NCBI RefSeq assembly: GCF_023264855.1
Contig: NZ_JAHFUW010000010.1
Span: forward strand, 33,790-97,789
Length of the DNA: 64,000 bases
From: Herbiconiux sp.
Lineage (GTDB): Bacteria > Actinomycetota > Actinomycetes > Actinomycetales > Microbacteriaceae
Direction of reading: 5' to 3'
Part shown: positions 54,986 to 64,000 of the stretch, in pieces
How the letters are laid out: each line of letters starts with the position of its first letter
How positions within the stretch are numbered: position 1 is the first letter of the stretch
Program-made: the position numbers and the translations under genes
The notes under the pieces: generated by a model
Told to the model about the DNA's origin: nothing
Database searches by the model: none
The model's input: only the letters and a program-made list of their open reading frames with translations

Positions 54986-56315
54986 CCGCTTCCGGCACCC
55001 ACAGCTCGTCGATCGGGAGCTCGCGGTTCAGGATGCGCGACGCCGCCCGGTGGCCGGAGCAGAGCGCCGCGGTCACCGTGGCCGGGTCGTCGGTCCAGGT
55101 GGCCTCGCCGGCCAGGTGCAGCACGCCGCCGATCGGGGTGGCGAGATCGTCGTGGTCGGCCGTCGTCGAGCCCACCGTCATGTAGGCGTAGGAGCCGTGG
55201 GCGAAGGGGTCGTCCTGCCAGGCCGTGCGGTGCACACGGGCCGGGGCCGGAACGGCGTCGCCGTAGAGGCGGCGCAGCTGCTCGAGCACCGAGGCGGCCA
55301 CCTGCTCGTCGCTCCAGTCGCGCGTGGCGACGGCGGCCGGACCCGCGGCGAAGGTGAGCAGGGTCGGTGTGCCGTGCAGGGCGGTGAGGTCGTACCAGGA
55401 ATGCCACCAGGCGGCCTCCGGGCCCTGCTGGCGGATGGCATAGACGCCGTCGTCCCAGAATTTCTCGTCGAAACGCAGGAACACCTTCTCGAACGCGTTC
55501 ATCTGCAGCCGGCCGAGGGCGGCGGCGACCGGATCGGGGAGCGCCGGCTCGATCCGGAAGGCCTCCGACTTCAGCACGCTCACGGGCACGGTGACCACGG
55601 CGGTCGCGGCCGAGAAGTCGCCCTCGGGTGTGCTGACGACGACTCCGTCGGCCGACCAGCCGACGTGGGTGACCACGTGCTCCAGCCGCACATCGAGGCC
55701 CTCCGCGAGGCCGTCGGCGAGCTGTGCGTACCCCTCGGGGAACACGACTTCGTCGCCGTCGATCGAGTCGTCGTCGAGGCCGTGCGCGGCGAGATCCTCG
55801 ATCCAGGCGCCGTACTGCTCCTCCGAGCGGTGCTCGAGGTACTCGCGCACGCGGGCAGCGCGCTGCTCGTCCCAACCCTGACGGGCGATCGCCTCCTCGG
55901 TGACGTCGCGGTAGGAGGCATCCGGGGCCGACGATGCCACCACCGTGGCGAGCGTGGCATCGACCGTGTGGATGTCGTCGGCGAAGGCCTTGGCGTCCTC
56001 GTCGGGGAGCCGCGTCGCATCCGGAGCGTAGTACGCGATGGGGCGGCTGTCGGGCTGGTAGCCGCCGACGGTGAACTCGACGGTGCGCAGACCGAAGGCC
56101 TCGGCCGCCGCAGCGACCGGGCTGCCGTCGATGCCGTGGATCCAGGAGGCGCCGAGGTCGGTGGCCTCGCCGTCGCTGCGATCGGTCCACACCCGCCCGC
56201 CGATGCGGTCGCGGGCTTCCAGCACGACGACCCGTCGGCCGTTCCGCTGCAGCAGCCGGGCGGCGGCCAGTCCCGCGATCCCTGCGCCCACCACGATCGT
56301 GTCGAGGTGCTCCAT
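54960..56315 (-). CDS. Flavin-containing amine oxidase
   Basis: TIVVGAGIAGLAAARLLQRNGRRVVVLEARDRIGGRVWTDR...GVLHLAGEATWTDDPATVTAALCSGHRAA. Confidence 0.92.
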   Translation of the reverse strand: MEHLDTIVVGAGIAGLAAARLLQRNGRRVVVLEARDRIGGRVWTDRSDGEATDLGASWIHGIDGSPVAAAAEAFGLRTVEFTVGGYQPDSRPIAYYAPDATRLPDEDAKAFADDIHTVDATLATVVASSAPDASYRDVTEEAIARQGWDEQRAARVREYLEHRSEEQYGAWIEDLAAHGLDDDSIDGDEVVFPEGYAQLADGLAEGLDVRLEHVVTHVGWSADGVVVSTPEGDFSAATAVVTVPVSVLKSEAFRIEPALPDPVAAALGRLQMNAFEKVFLRFDEKFWDDGVYAIRQQGPEAAWWHSWYDLTALHGTPTLLTFAAGPAAVATRDWSDEQVAASVLEQLRRLYGDAVPAPARVHRTAWQDDPFAHGSYAYMTVGSTTADHDDLATPIGGVLHLAGEATWTDDPATVTAALCSGHRAASRILNRELPIDELWVPEAGERGRDPR

Positions 56316-56499
56316 GGTCCGACCCCTCTCTGCGGGAGGTCCGTTCCTGCCGCCGCTCCCACCCTACGAGTCCGCGGCCCCGGTTCGGGCCGCGTCAGGT
56401 CGCAGGATCGCATGGAAACGAGGCGGTTTGCACGTGATCCTGCGACCCGGGCGAACGGATGAGGGGCCGCCCCTCGCGGGACGGCCCCTCACTGGGTGA

Positions 56500-59400
56500 T
56501 CAGTTGCGCGCGGCGCGGCGGCGGATGATCAGCACCGTTCCGAGACCGGCGGCCAGCACGATCACGGCGATGATCCCGATGCCGAGAGCCGCGGAACCGG
56601 TGGCCGCGAGTCCTGCCGCCGAGCTGCTCCCGTCACCCGGCGCCGGCGTGCTGCCGGGGTCGGTGGGCACGGGGGTGTCCGTCGGAGCGACGGTCGGCGT
56701 CGGCGTGGGGGTCGGCTCCGGAGCGGCCTGCGTGGTGACGACCGACACCAGCGTGTACGCGCCGGTGTCGCCGTAGGCGACCGCACCCAGGAAGCGGGCG
56801 GGCCCGTCGAGACCGGTCCAGGATGCCGCGTACTCGATCGGCTGGCCCGAGACCACGGCGAGCGTGGCCGGACTGACCGTGAGGTCGCCGGTGGCGTCTC
56901 CCGTGCCGAGCGCGTACTCGACCAGGTCGAACGTCGCCTCCGACTGACCCGAGGGCGCCGCGTAGACGTCGGCCCTCACCTGGTAGGTGCCCGGCTCGGG
57001 GTTCTCGATGTCGACGCGCTCGTCGGCCGATCCGGTCGCCGAGACGTACGACTTCGACGGCTTTCCGGCGTCGTCGAGCAGGTCGACGTAGAGGTCGAGG
57101 TCGGCCGTGTCGTCGATCGCGTCGAGATCGAAGCGCGCGAAGCTCGTGCCCTCCTCGATCGTCGTCGTCGAGGTGAACTGCTTGCCCGCGGGCAGGGTGC
57201 CCGAGTGGCCGTCGGCCGCACTCGTGTCCTCCACGAGCGAGCCCTCGGCCAGACCCGTGACCGACAGCGGCAGGTCGCCGTCGATGCCCGGCGTGATCGG
57301 CACGGTGACGCTGCCGGTGTTGCCCTCGCCGCTGACCTCGTAGGGGGCGGCGATGGCCACCGGGCGCACCGCGATCGGGCTGCGGACCTCGCCGCCGGCC
57401 TCGTTCGTCCAGGTGAGGTACCCGGTCGCGAACTCGTCCAGCGGAGCATCCGTCACCGCGAAGCTCACCGTGTAGCTCGCGGTCTCACCGGGGCCGCTGA
57501 AGCTCAGCGTCGACGGGGTGACCGTGGTGTCCACGCCGTCGACCGAGACGTCGGCGGTGTAGGTGCCCGCGGCGGTGGAGGTGACCGTGCGGGTCACCGT
57601 CTGCACGCCGGCCAGGGAGCCGATGGCGATGGAGGCCTGGTTGAGGTCGGAGGGGTCGATCGGGTCGATGCCCGTCGGCTCGGTGAAGACGTAGCCCTCG
57701 CCCTCGAGGAAGGCGATCCAGTCGGGCACGCCGCTGTCGTAGACCAGACCCGGGTCGAGCATCCGGGTCGGGTCGACGTGGCCCGCGCCCTGGGCGAAGA
57801 CGTCGCTCGACGCGCTGCCGTCCTGGTTCACGGTGTCGTAGGCCGAGGTCATCATCGACGACTTGATCGTCGACACCGAGGCCGTGGGGTACCGGGTGAG
57901 GTACAGGGCGGCGAGACCGGCGATGTGCGGGGCGGACATCGAGGTGCCCGACTCGAACTGGAAGGTCGCGTCGTCGCCCTGGGCGTTCGCGCCGTCGGCC
58001 AGGATCGAGACGCCGGGCGCCGAGATGTCGGGCTTCAGCACGTCGGCGCCGTCGGCCTCCGCCGGTCCGCGCGACGAGAAGCCTGCGACCTGGGGGGTGG
58101 GGCGCTCGACGCCGGAGGTGTTGCCCTGCACGAGCGTGACCGTGGCGCCGGGAGTGGCGGCGTAGGCGTAGATCGCGTCGTAGGCGTCCGAGTCGATCTG
58201 GATCGAGGGCACCGAGTGGTCGTCGGCGTGGTCGGCGTTCGGGAACGGGTTGACCAGCAGCATGCCGGCGCCGCCCGCGCGGGCGACCTCGGCCGACTTG
58301 GAGACCCGGGCGGTGACGCCCGCCTCGCACACCACGACCTTGCCCGCGGTGAGCGCGGGGTCGAGGGAGTCGGCGTCGCAGATCGTGGCGGCATCCGCCT
58401 CGACCCCGTCGCCGGCCACATCGGCGCTCAGCACGATCGGGGCTTCCACCGGCTCGTGCACGGTGATCGAGGACCCGGCGAACTTCTGGCCGTCACCGAG
58501 CTCGGCGGTGGCCATGTAGGTGGGGATGGAGGAGGCGGCCACCGTGGTGTACCACGGCGAGGCGTGGTCGAGGGTGGAGGCATCCGGACCCGAGTTGCCG
58601 GCCGAGGCGGACACGAACACGCCGGCCGCGGCCGCACCGAAGAAGGCCTGGTCTTCGAGGGCGAAGGTGGAGGTGGCCGAGCCGCCGCCGATCGAGTAGT
58701 TGATCACGTCGACGCCGTCGGCCACGGCCTGGTCGATCGCCGCGAGGATGGACTCGGTGTAGCAGCCGTCGTCGGTCTCGACGCCGTTGCCGTTCCAGCA
58801 CACCTTGTACTCGGCGACCTTGGCGGCCGGGGCGACGCCCGAGATGTCGCCGAAGTCGTAGTCGCCGATGGTGGCGTCGACGTCGGCGTTGCCCGCCGCG
58901 GTCGAGGTGGTGTGCGAACCGTGACCGTCACCGTCGCGGGGCGAGAGGTACTCGGGCCGGTCGGGGGTGCCCACGAGGTCGTAGAGGGCGGTGGGCAGGA
59001 ACCAGCTCGCGCCGATCAGTTTGGTGTTGCACTCCTCGCCGGTCCACTGCTGGTCGGCGTCGAGGCCGGCCTGGCAGATGCCCGAGTAGGTCTGGCCGTC
59101 GGACTTCTCGAACACGATCCGGCCGTCGGCGAGATACGGATCGGCGCCTGCCGCGCTGCCGAGTGCAGGCCCGGCGAACGAGGGGTTCTCGGGCGCGATG
59201 CCCGAGTCGATGTCGCCGACCACGATGCCGGCTCCGGCCGCCTGCTGGCCGCCGAGCTCCGCCCAGACGCCGTCGTCGCCGGTCAGACCGAGGAAGTCGG
59301 TCGACGAGACCTGGCCGGTCTCCGGAAACGGGGCGAGGGCCGCCGCGTCCGAGGGGGCCGCGGGGGCTGCGGCAGTGGCGGCGACCGCAGCTTGAGCCGC

Positions 59401-59955
59401 GCGGTCGAGGTGCTGCACCTCCGACTTGGTCACGGCCGCCACGTCTTTGCGGGCGGCCAGCGCCGAGGCCTGGTCGCCGGTGAGGTTCGCCGAGAAGCCG
59501 TTCAGGGTGAGCGTGTAGCTGTAGCCGACGGATGCGCCGACCGCGGCCGCGACGGCCGTCTGCGTGCTCTCGAGGTGGGCTGCGTAGGCCTCCACCGCGG
59601 GGGCGGACGCGTCGAGCTGACGCGCACCCTCCGGGGCCGTCTTCTCGAAGCCCTTGTCACCGGTGTAGGTGGCGGCCGGCTCGTCGACGAGGGTGACGAT
59701 GTAGGTTCCGTCGCCGTACGACACCGGCGCGGACGGGCCGCTGGCGGGCTTGGTGGGCGATCCGCCGGGAACCGGGAGGGCGGAGGCGGGTGCGAAGGCG
59801 AACGATCCGGCGGCGATCACCCCCGCCACGGCGACGACGGCGCCGAGGGCTGTGGCGCGGCCTCTGCGGCCACCTGACCCTCTCCTCGCGATGACGGGAT
59901 GCGGTGGCAACGCAGGAGTACGGCGCACGTAGCTCAGCTTTCTTCGTAGGGACAC
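56500..59955 (-). CDS. Cell-wall-anchored S8 subtilase (Vpr-like, PA domain, LAxTG sorting signal)
   Basis: GIVVGDIDSGIAPENPSF, GDGHGSHTTSTAAG, FESGTSMSAPHIAGLAALYL; C-terminal LAATGSAALGIGIIAVIVLAAGLGTVLIIRRRAARN. Confidence 0.93.
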   Translation of the reverse strand: MSLRRKLSYVRRTPALPPHPVIARRGSGGRRGRATALGAVVAVAGVIAAGSFAFAPASALPVPGGSPTKPASGPSAPVSYGDGTYIVTLVDEPAATYTGDKGFEKTAPEGARQLDASAPAVEAYAAHLESTQTAVAAAVGASVGYSYTLTLNGFSANLTGDQASALAARKDVAAVTKSEVQHLDRAAQAAVAATAAAPAAPSDAAALAPFPETGQVSSTDFLGLTGDDGVWAELGGQQAAGAGIVVGDIDSGIAPENPSFAGPALGSAAGADPYLADGRIVFEKSDGQTYSGICQAGLDADQQWTGEECNTKLIGASWFLPTALYDLVGTPDRPEYLSPRDGDGHGSHTTSTAAGNADVDATIGDYDFGDISGVAPAAKVAEYKVCWNGNGVETDDGCYTESILAAIDQAVADGVDVINYSIGGGSATSTFALEDQAFFGAAAAGVFVSASAGNSGPDASTLDHASPWYTTVAASSIPTYMATAELGDGQKFAGSSITVHEPVEAPIVLSADVAGDGVEADAATICDADSLDPALTAGKVVVCEAGVTARVSKSAEVARAGGAGMLLVNPFPNADHADDHSVPSIQIDSDAYDAIYAYAATPGATVTLVQGNTSGVERPTPQVAGFSSRGPAEADGADVLKPDISAPGVSILADGANAQGDDATFQFESGTSMSAPHIAGLAALYLTRYPTASVSTIKSSMMTSAYDTVNQDGSASSDVFAQGAGHVDPTRMLDPGLVYDSGVPDWIAFLEGEGYVFTEPTGIDPIDPSDLNQASIAIGSLAGVQTVTRTVTSTAAGTYTADVSVDGVDTTVTPSTLSFSGPGETASYTVSFAVTDAPLDEFATGYLTWTNEAGGEVRSPIAVRPVAIAAPYEVSGEGNTGSVTVPITPGIDGDLPLSVTGLAEGSLVEDTSAADGHSGTLPAGKQFTSTTTIEEGTSFARFDLDAIDDTADLDLYVDLLDDAGKPSKSYVSATGSADERVDIENPEPGTYQVRADVYAAPSGQSEATFDLVEYALGTGDATGDLTVSPATLAVVSGQPIEYAASWTGLDGPARFLGAVAYGDTGAYTLVSVVTTQAAPEPTPTPTPTVAPTDTPVPTDPGSTPAPGDGSSSAAGLAATGSAALGIGIIAVIVLAAGLGTVLIIRRRAARN

Positions 59956-60141
59956 GCCGATCGCCCTGTCAGAACGGCGCGAGGCGCCGAGGTGAACATG
60001 TGGATCGGGTGGGAATGTCCTCCGATTATGCGGAGATTTCTTTCCCCGCGGAAGTCTTTTCCTTTTGCGAACGATCCCGTACTATCACCCCCGTTCGAGG
60101 GGGCGCGTCTCCAGACGGGGAATGACGTTTAGTCTCGGAGG

Positions 60142-60999
60142 ATGACCGATCCGGCGCTCATCGCCCCCGTCGCCGCGCCCGAACTGCACGTCGCCACCGT
60201 GAACATCCGGCTCCGGCTGGGGATGCGCCCGCGCAGCGCCGACCGATGGTCGGTGCGCGCGCCGGCGCTGGCCACGCTGCTCGCCACGGAGCGGCCGCAC
60301 CTGATCGGCACGCAGGAGGTGCTGCCCGACCAGGCCAGGGTGCTGAAGACCGCCCTCGGCGAGGACTACCGCCGGATCGGGTACGGCCGTGACGCCGACG
60401 GGCAGGGCGAAGGATGCCCGATCTACTACGACGGCACCCGTCTCGAGCTGCTGAGCTGGAGCCAGCAGGCGCTCTCGGACACGCCGGACGAGCCCGGGTC
60501 GACCAGCTGGGGCAATCGCACACCGCGCATCGTGGTGGCCGCCGAGTTCCGCGACCGGGCCACGGCGACCTCGTTCCTCGCCGTCAACACGCACTTCGAC
60601 AACTCCTCGCGCGGGTCGCGGCTGCGCGCCGCGGAGGCCGTGCGCGTCCTCGTGGCCGGCCAGGGACTGCCCGCCGTCGTGACGGGCGACCTCAACAGCG
60701 GCGAGGGCACCACCACCCTGCAGGTCTTGCTCTCCCTCGGTGAACTGCAGGATGCCTGGGTCGCCGCGCGCACGCGCCTCACTCCCGAGTGGGGCACGTT
60801 CCCGAACTACCGTCGCCCCCGGCTCGGCCGTAAGCGCATCGACTGGATCGTGGTGACGCCCGACGTGACCGTCGAGCGCATCGGGATCAACACCCGCCGC
60901 CCCGGAGGTGTCTGGCCCTCCGACCATCTGCCCGTGCAGGCCGTGCTGCGGTTTCCTGCCGCGGCTGCGCCTGCCGCCGGGCCCAGTGCCTCTCTCTAG
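60142..60999 (+). CDS. Endonuclease/exonuclease/phosphatase family protein
   Basis: LIGTQEVLPDQARVLKTAL...TSFLAVNTHFDNSSRGSRLRAAEAVR...VVTGDLNSGEGTTTLQ...IDWIVVTPDV. Confidence 0.9.
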   Translation: MTDPALIAPVAAPELHVATVNIRLRLGMRPRSADRWSVRAPALATLLATERPHLIGTQEVLPDQARVLKTALGEDYRRIGYGRDADGQGEGCPIYYDGTRLELLSWSQQALSDTPDEPGSTSWGNRTPRIVVAAEFRDRATATSFLAVNTHFDNSSRGSRLRAAEAVRVLVAGQGLPAVVTGDLNSGEGTTTLQVLLSLGELQDAWVAARTRLTPEWGTFPNYRRPRLGRKRIDWIVVTPDVTVERIGINTRRPGGVWPSDHLPVQAVLRFPAAAAPAAGPSASL

Positions 61000-61619
61000 G
61001 GCGCGACCGGCGGGGTCGTGCTCATCTCCAGACCGGGGGAGGCCTGCATCCGGGTAGGCGGCGTGTAGTTCTGGAAGGCGTCGACGAGCTCGTCGATCGA
61101 GTCGGAGAAGCGCAGCATGCCGGTGTAGCGGGGGTGCGTGAAGCCGCGGTCGCGCATCCCGTCGACCAGCGCGATCAGCGGATCGTAGTACCCCGCCACG
61201 TTGAGGAAGCCGCACGGCTTCTCGTGGATGCCGAGCTGGGCCCAGGTCCACTGCTCGGTGATCTCCTCGAGCGTGCCGGGGCCGCCCGGCAGCGCCAGGA
61301 AGGCGTCGGAGCGCTCGGCCATCATCAGCTTGCGCTCGTGCATCGTCTCGACGATGTGCAGCTCGGAGACGGCGGCGTGCGCCACCTCGCGCTCGTGCAG
61401 CGAGAGCGGGATGACACCCGTCACGTGGCCGCCCGCGGTCATCGCGGCATCCGCCACCGCCCCCATCAAGCCCACGTGCCCGCCCCCGAACACCACGCCG
61501 ATGCCGCGCTCGGCCAGGGTGCGGCCCACCTGCCGGGCGGCCTCCAGGTAGACCGGATCGTTGCCGGTGGCCGATCCGCAGAACACGGCGATGGTGAAGG
61601 GGCGGTTCTCGTCGGTCAT
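60996..61619 (-). CDS. LOG family protein (TIGR00730-type)
   Basis: AVFCGSATGNDPVYLEAARQVGRTLAERGIGVVFGGGHVGLMGAVADAAM...LPGGPGTLEEITEQWTWAQLG (PGGxGTxxE). Confidence 0.94.
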   Translation of the reverse strand: MTDENRPFTIAVFCGSATGNDPVYLEAARQVGRTLAERGIGVVFGGGHVGLMGAVADAAMTAGGHVTGVIPLSLHEREVAHAAVSELHIVETMHERKLMMAERSDAFLALPGGPGTLEEITEQWTWAQLGIHEKPCGFLNVAGYYDPLIALVDGMRDRGFTHPRYTGMLRFSDSIDELVDAFQNYTPPTRMQASPGLEMSTTPPVAP

Positions 61620-61633
61620 GGGATTCCTCCGGT

Positions 61634-62971
61634 TCAGTAACGGGCGAGGCCCAGGTGGTCGCGCAACTGCGTTCCGGTGTATTCGGTGCGGAAGATGCCG
61701 CGGCGCTGGAGTTCGGGAACGACCCGCTGCGTGAAGTCCTCCACGCCGGTCGGGTAGTGCGTGGGAACGGCCAGGAAGCCGTCGCAGGCGTCGGCCTCGC
61801 GCCACTGCTGCATCGTGTCGGCGATGGTGGCGGGCGACCCGATCATCTTGAGGTAGCTGCCCTCGGCGAAGTAGCGGGCGGTCTCGAGGATCGACAGCCC
61901 GTCACGGCGGGCCACCGACATGATCGCGGCGCGGTGCGACTTGCCCGCGTTCGACTCGGGCAGCTCGGGCATCGGGCCGTTCAGGTCGTGCCGGCGGAAG
62001 TCGTAGCCGCCGGACAGCGGGATGAGGTTGCTGATGGCGAGGTCTTCGGGGATGAGCGCCATCATCTCGTCACGGAGCGCCGCGGCCTCCTCGTCGGTCG
62101 CGCCGACGATCGGGGTCATGCCCACCAGCACCTTGATGGTCTCCGGGTCGCGCCCGAAGGCGGCGGCACGGGCCCGGATGTCGTCGCGGAACGCCCGAGC
62201 CTCCTCGAGATCGGACTGCAGGGTGAACACCACGTCCGCGGTGCGTGCCGCGAGCGCGCGCCCGGGCTCGGAGGAGCCGGCCTGGAAGATGACGGGCCGC
62301 ACCTGCGGGCTCCGGCCCAGGGTGAGCGGGCCGCGCACGGTGAAGTGCTCGCCCTCGTGCTGCAGGAAGTGCATCTTCTCGGGGTCGAAGTAGGTGCCGG
62401 TCTCTTTGTCGCGCACGATCGCATCCGGTTCCCACGAATCCCAGAGGCCGGTCACGACGTCGACGAACTCCTCGGCCCTCTCGTAGCGCGCGGCGTGGGC
62501 GAGGTGGGCTTCGAGGCCGAAGTTCTGCGCCTCGTCCTCGTTGAACGAGGTGACGAGGTTCCAGCCGGCCCGCCCCTTGCTCAAGAAGTCGAGCGACGAG
62601 AAGCGGCGGGCGGTGTTGTAGGGCTCGTTGAAGGTGGCCGTGGAGGTGGCGGCGAGGCCCAGGTGGCTGGTGTGCATCGCGAGGGCCGGCAGCACCATGG
62701 TGGGGTCGAAGTGGATCGAGCGCGGGTTGGCCACCCCGTAGGTGTCGCCGTTCAGGATGTCGTTGCTGCGGCGCACGGCCGCCCCGTCTTCGAAGAAGAT
62801 GGCGTCGAGCTTGGCCGCCTCGGCGAGCTGGGCGGCGCGCACGTAGTGGTCGATGTCGAGGTCGAACTCGGGGATCGCGTCGGGCAGGCGCCAGGCGCCC
62901 AGGTGGTAGCCGGGGAAGAGGAACAGGGCGAGGTTGAGCGTCTTGGCTGACGTCGCGGTGTCGTCGGTCAT
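61634..62971 (-). CDS. LLM class flavin-dependent monooxygenase (NtaA/SnaA/SoxA-like)
   Basis: AWRLPDAIPEFDLDIDHYVRAAQLAEAAKLDAIFFEDG...GRAGWNLVTSFNEDEAQNFG. Confidence 0.94.
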   Translation of the reverse strand: MTDDTATSAKTLNLALFLFPGYHLGAWRLPDAIPEFDLDIDHYVRAAQLAEAAKLDAIFFEDGAAVRRSNDILNGDTYGVANPRSIHFDPTMVLPALAMHTSHLGLAATSTATFNEPYNTARRFSSLDFLSKGRAGWNLVTSFNEDEAQNFGLEAHLAHAARYERAEEFVDVVTGLWDSWEPDAIVRDKETGTYFDPEKMHFLQHEGEHFTVRGPLTLGRSPQVRPVIFQAGSSEPGRALAARTADVVFTLQSDLEEARAFRDDIRARAAAFGRDPETIKVLVGMTPIVGATDEEAAALRDEMMALIPEDLAISNLIPLSGGYDFRRHDLNGPMPELPESNAGKSHRAAIMSVARRDGLSILETARYFAEGSYLKMIGSPATIADTMQQWREADACDGFLAVPTHYPTGVEDFTQRVVPELQRRGIFRTEYTGTQLRDHLGLARY

Positions 62972-63031
62972 CGGGAGGAGTCTTTCTGAATCGGCACAGC
63001 AGGAATCGGCGGAGGGCGACGGATGTCGCGG

Positions 63032-63103
63032 CTACCGATTGCCGTGTGCGATCGCGCCCCGGTTCCAGCGCGACGGGTAGCTCGAGGACTCGTGCTCGGT
63101 CAT
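63032..63103 (-). CDS. Candidate 23-aa small ORF / leader peptide MTEHESSSYPSRWNRGAIAHGNR
   Basis: GGGAAGGAG SD 6 nt upstream of ATG; lies between MFS stop and LLM monooxygenase start. Confidence 0.5.
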   Translation of the reverse strand: MTEHESSSYPSRWNRGAIAHGNR

Positions 63104-63169
63104 GCTGGCTCCTTCCCGGCTGGCGGCGGCTCGTGATCAGCACTGTAGCCAGGCCAGGTTTCGGGCGGA

Positions 63170-64000
63170 TTACGCGAGTGCGACGCCCCGGCTGCGTGCC
63201 GCCCGCCCGATCTGGAACGCGAGCAGCGCGAGTGCCACCGAGAGGGCGCCCGCCACCGGCACCGCCGAGCCGCCGCCGCTCGCGAGGGCGAGGGCGCCGA
63301 GCGGGGGCGCGAGCGCGATGCCCGCATACATCGCCGTGGTGTACCAGGAGAGCGCCACCCCGGCAGTGGCGGGCTCGATCTCGATCAAGCGGTGCTGCAG
63401 GGGCATCGAGGCACCGTTGGCCGAAGCGCCCCAGACGGCGAACAGGATGCCGGTCAGCACGAGGTTGCCGGCGGCCAGGGGGAGTGCGGCCAGGGCCACG
63501 ACCTGCGTGCCCAGCACCGCGCCGGTCACCCTGCGGTTGCCGAACCGGTCGGTGAGCCGCCCGGAGAGGATGGTACCCAGCACCCCGGCGAGGCCGAAGG
63601 TGAGCAGCAGCACGGCCAGCAGTCCGCCCGATCCGCCGGTCGCCGCCTGCGTCACGGCCGAGCTGTAGATGTAGACCACGTTGAAACCGCACACCAGCAG
63701 CAGGGTGGCGGCGAGGGTGAGCAGGATGCGCGGATCGGCCAGTACCGCGAAACGGCGGCGCACCGAGAGCACGGCTCCGATCGGCACGCCCCTCACGAAC
63801 AGCGCGACGGCGGCGGCCAGCAGGGCGGCCAGCACCGCCAGAGCGATCAGCGGGGTGCGCCAGCCCGCCGAGGCGGCGATCGCGGTGCCGAGCGGCGCGC
63901 CGAAGGCGGAGGCCGCGGTGAAGCCGATCGCGACGACCGCGATCGCGCGGCCGCGTTTCTCGGCGGGCGCGAGCGAGGCGGCGGCCGCCGTGGCCGCGGG
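63170..64000 (-). CDS. MFS transporter, 5' end beyond window
   Basis: Frame open to the window edge: ...AATAAAASLAPAEKRGRAIAVVAIGFTAASAFGAPLGTAIAASAGWRTPLIALAVLA; GLAGVLGTILSGRLTDRFGNRRV. Confidence 0.88.
   Translation of the reverse strand, partial: PAATAAAASLAPAEKRGRAIAVVAIGFTAASAFGAPLGTAIAASAGWRTPLIALAVLAALLAAAVALFVRGVPIGAVLSVRRRFAVLADPRILLTLAATLLLVCGFNVVYIYSSAVTQAATGGSGGLLAVLLLTFGLAGVLGTILSGRLTDRFGNRRVTGAVLGTQVVALAALPLAAGNLVLTGILFAVWGASANGASMPLQHRLIEIEPATAGVALSWYTTAMYAGIALAPPLGALALASGGGSAVPVAGALSVALALLAFQIGRAARSRGVALA

Noticed and set aside
57205-59877. 890-aa plus-strand ORF
   Set aside because: Antisense to the S8 subtilase; Arg/Gly/Val-rich low-complexity translation typical of GC-rich reverse frames.
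1-64000. CRISPR array
   Set aside because: No series of regularly spaced repeats seen; the only clear tandem repeats are the 21-bp pair at 9791 and the 45-bp coding duplication at 51521.

Overview
High-GC actinobacterial (Microbacteriaceae-like) DNA. Positions 1 to about 26,724 look like the right-hand part of an integrated conjugative element (ICE). It carries a minus-strand conjugation/maintenance module (M23/transglycosylase-type wall hydrolase, ParB-like, DUF2637/SpdB-like, primase-polymerase, ArdC-like), a small cargo patch (AraC, hydrolase, IS481 remnant), a MobF relaxase-helicase, and an all-plus-strand accessory/defence-like island at 15.1-26.5 kb. The element ends at a duplicated 3' half of tRNA-Pro(GGG), a candidate att site at 26,682-26,724, followed by the native tRNA terminator. 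The most interesting content is a translationally coupled operon: AAA+ ATPase, subtilisin-like protease (IetAS-like), then a TPR protein with a C-terminal HEPN-type RNxxxH motif. Downstream lie a DUF4238-like protein, a DUF4209-like HEPN protein (RNQVAHG), a second HEPN-like protein, and an orphan two-gene operon. From 26.7 to 64 kb the sequence is chromosomal-type metabolism: gentisate/3-hydroxybenzoate catabolism, a rhamnoside utilisation operon (GH78/GH3/ABC/LacI), regulators and several decayed genes, a CoA-transferase/citryl-CoA-lyase-like pair, a tryptophan-kynurenine cluster with PaaX and an amine oxidase, an LAxTG-anchored subtilase, and an LLM monooxygenase preceded by a 23-codon ORF. 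All calls come from reading motifs by eye; no database searches were run.
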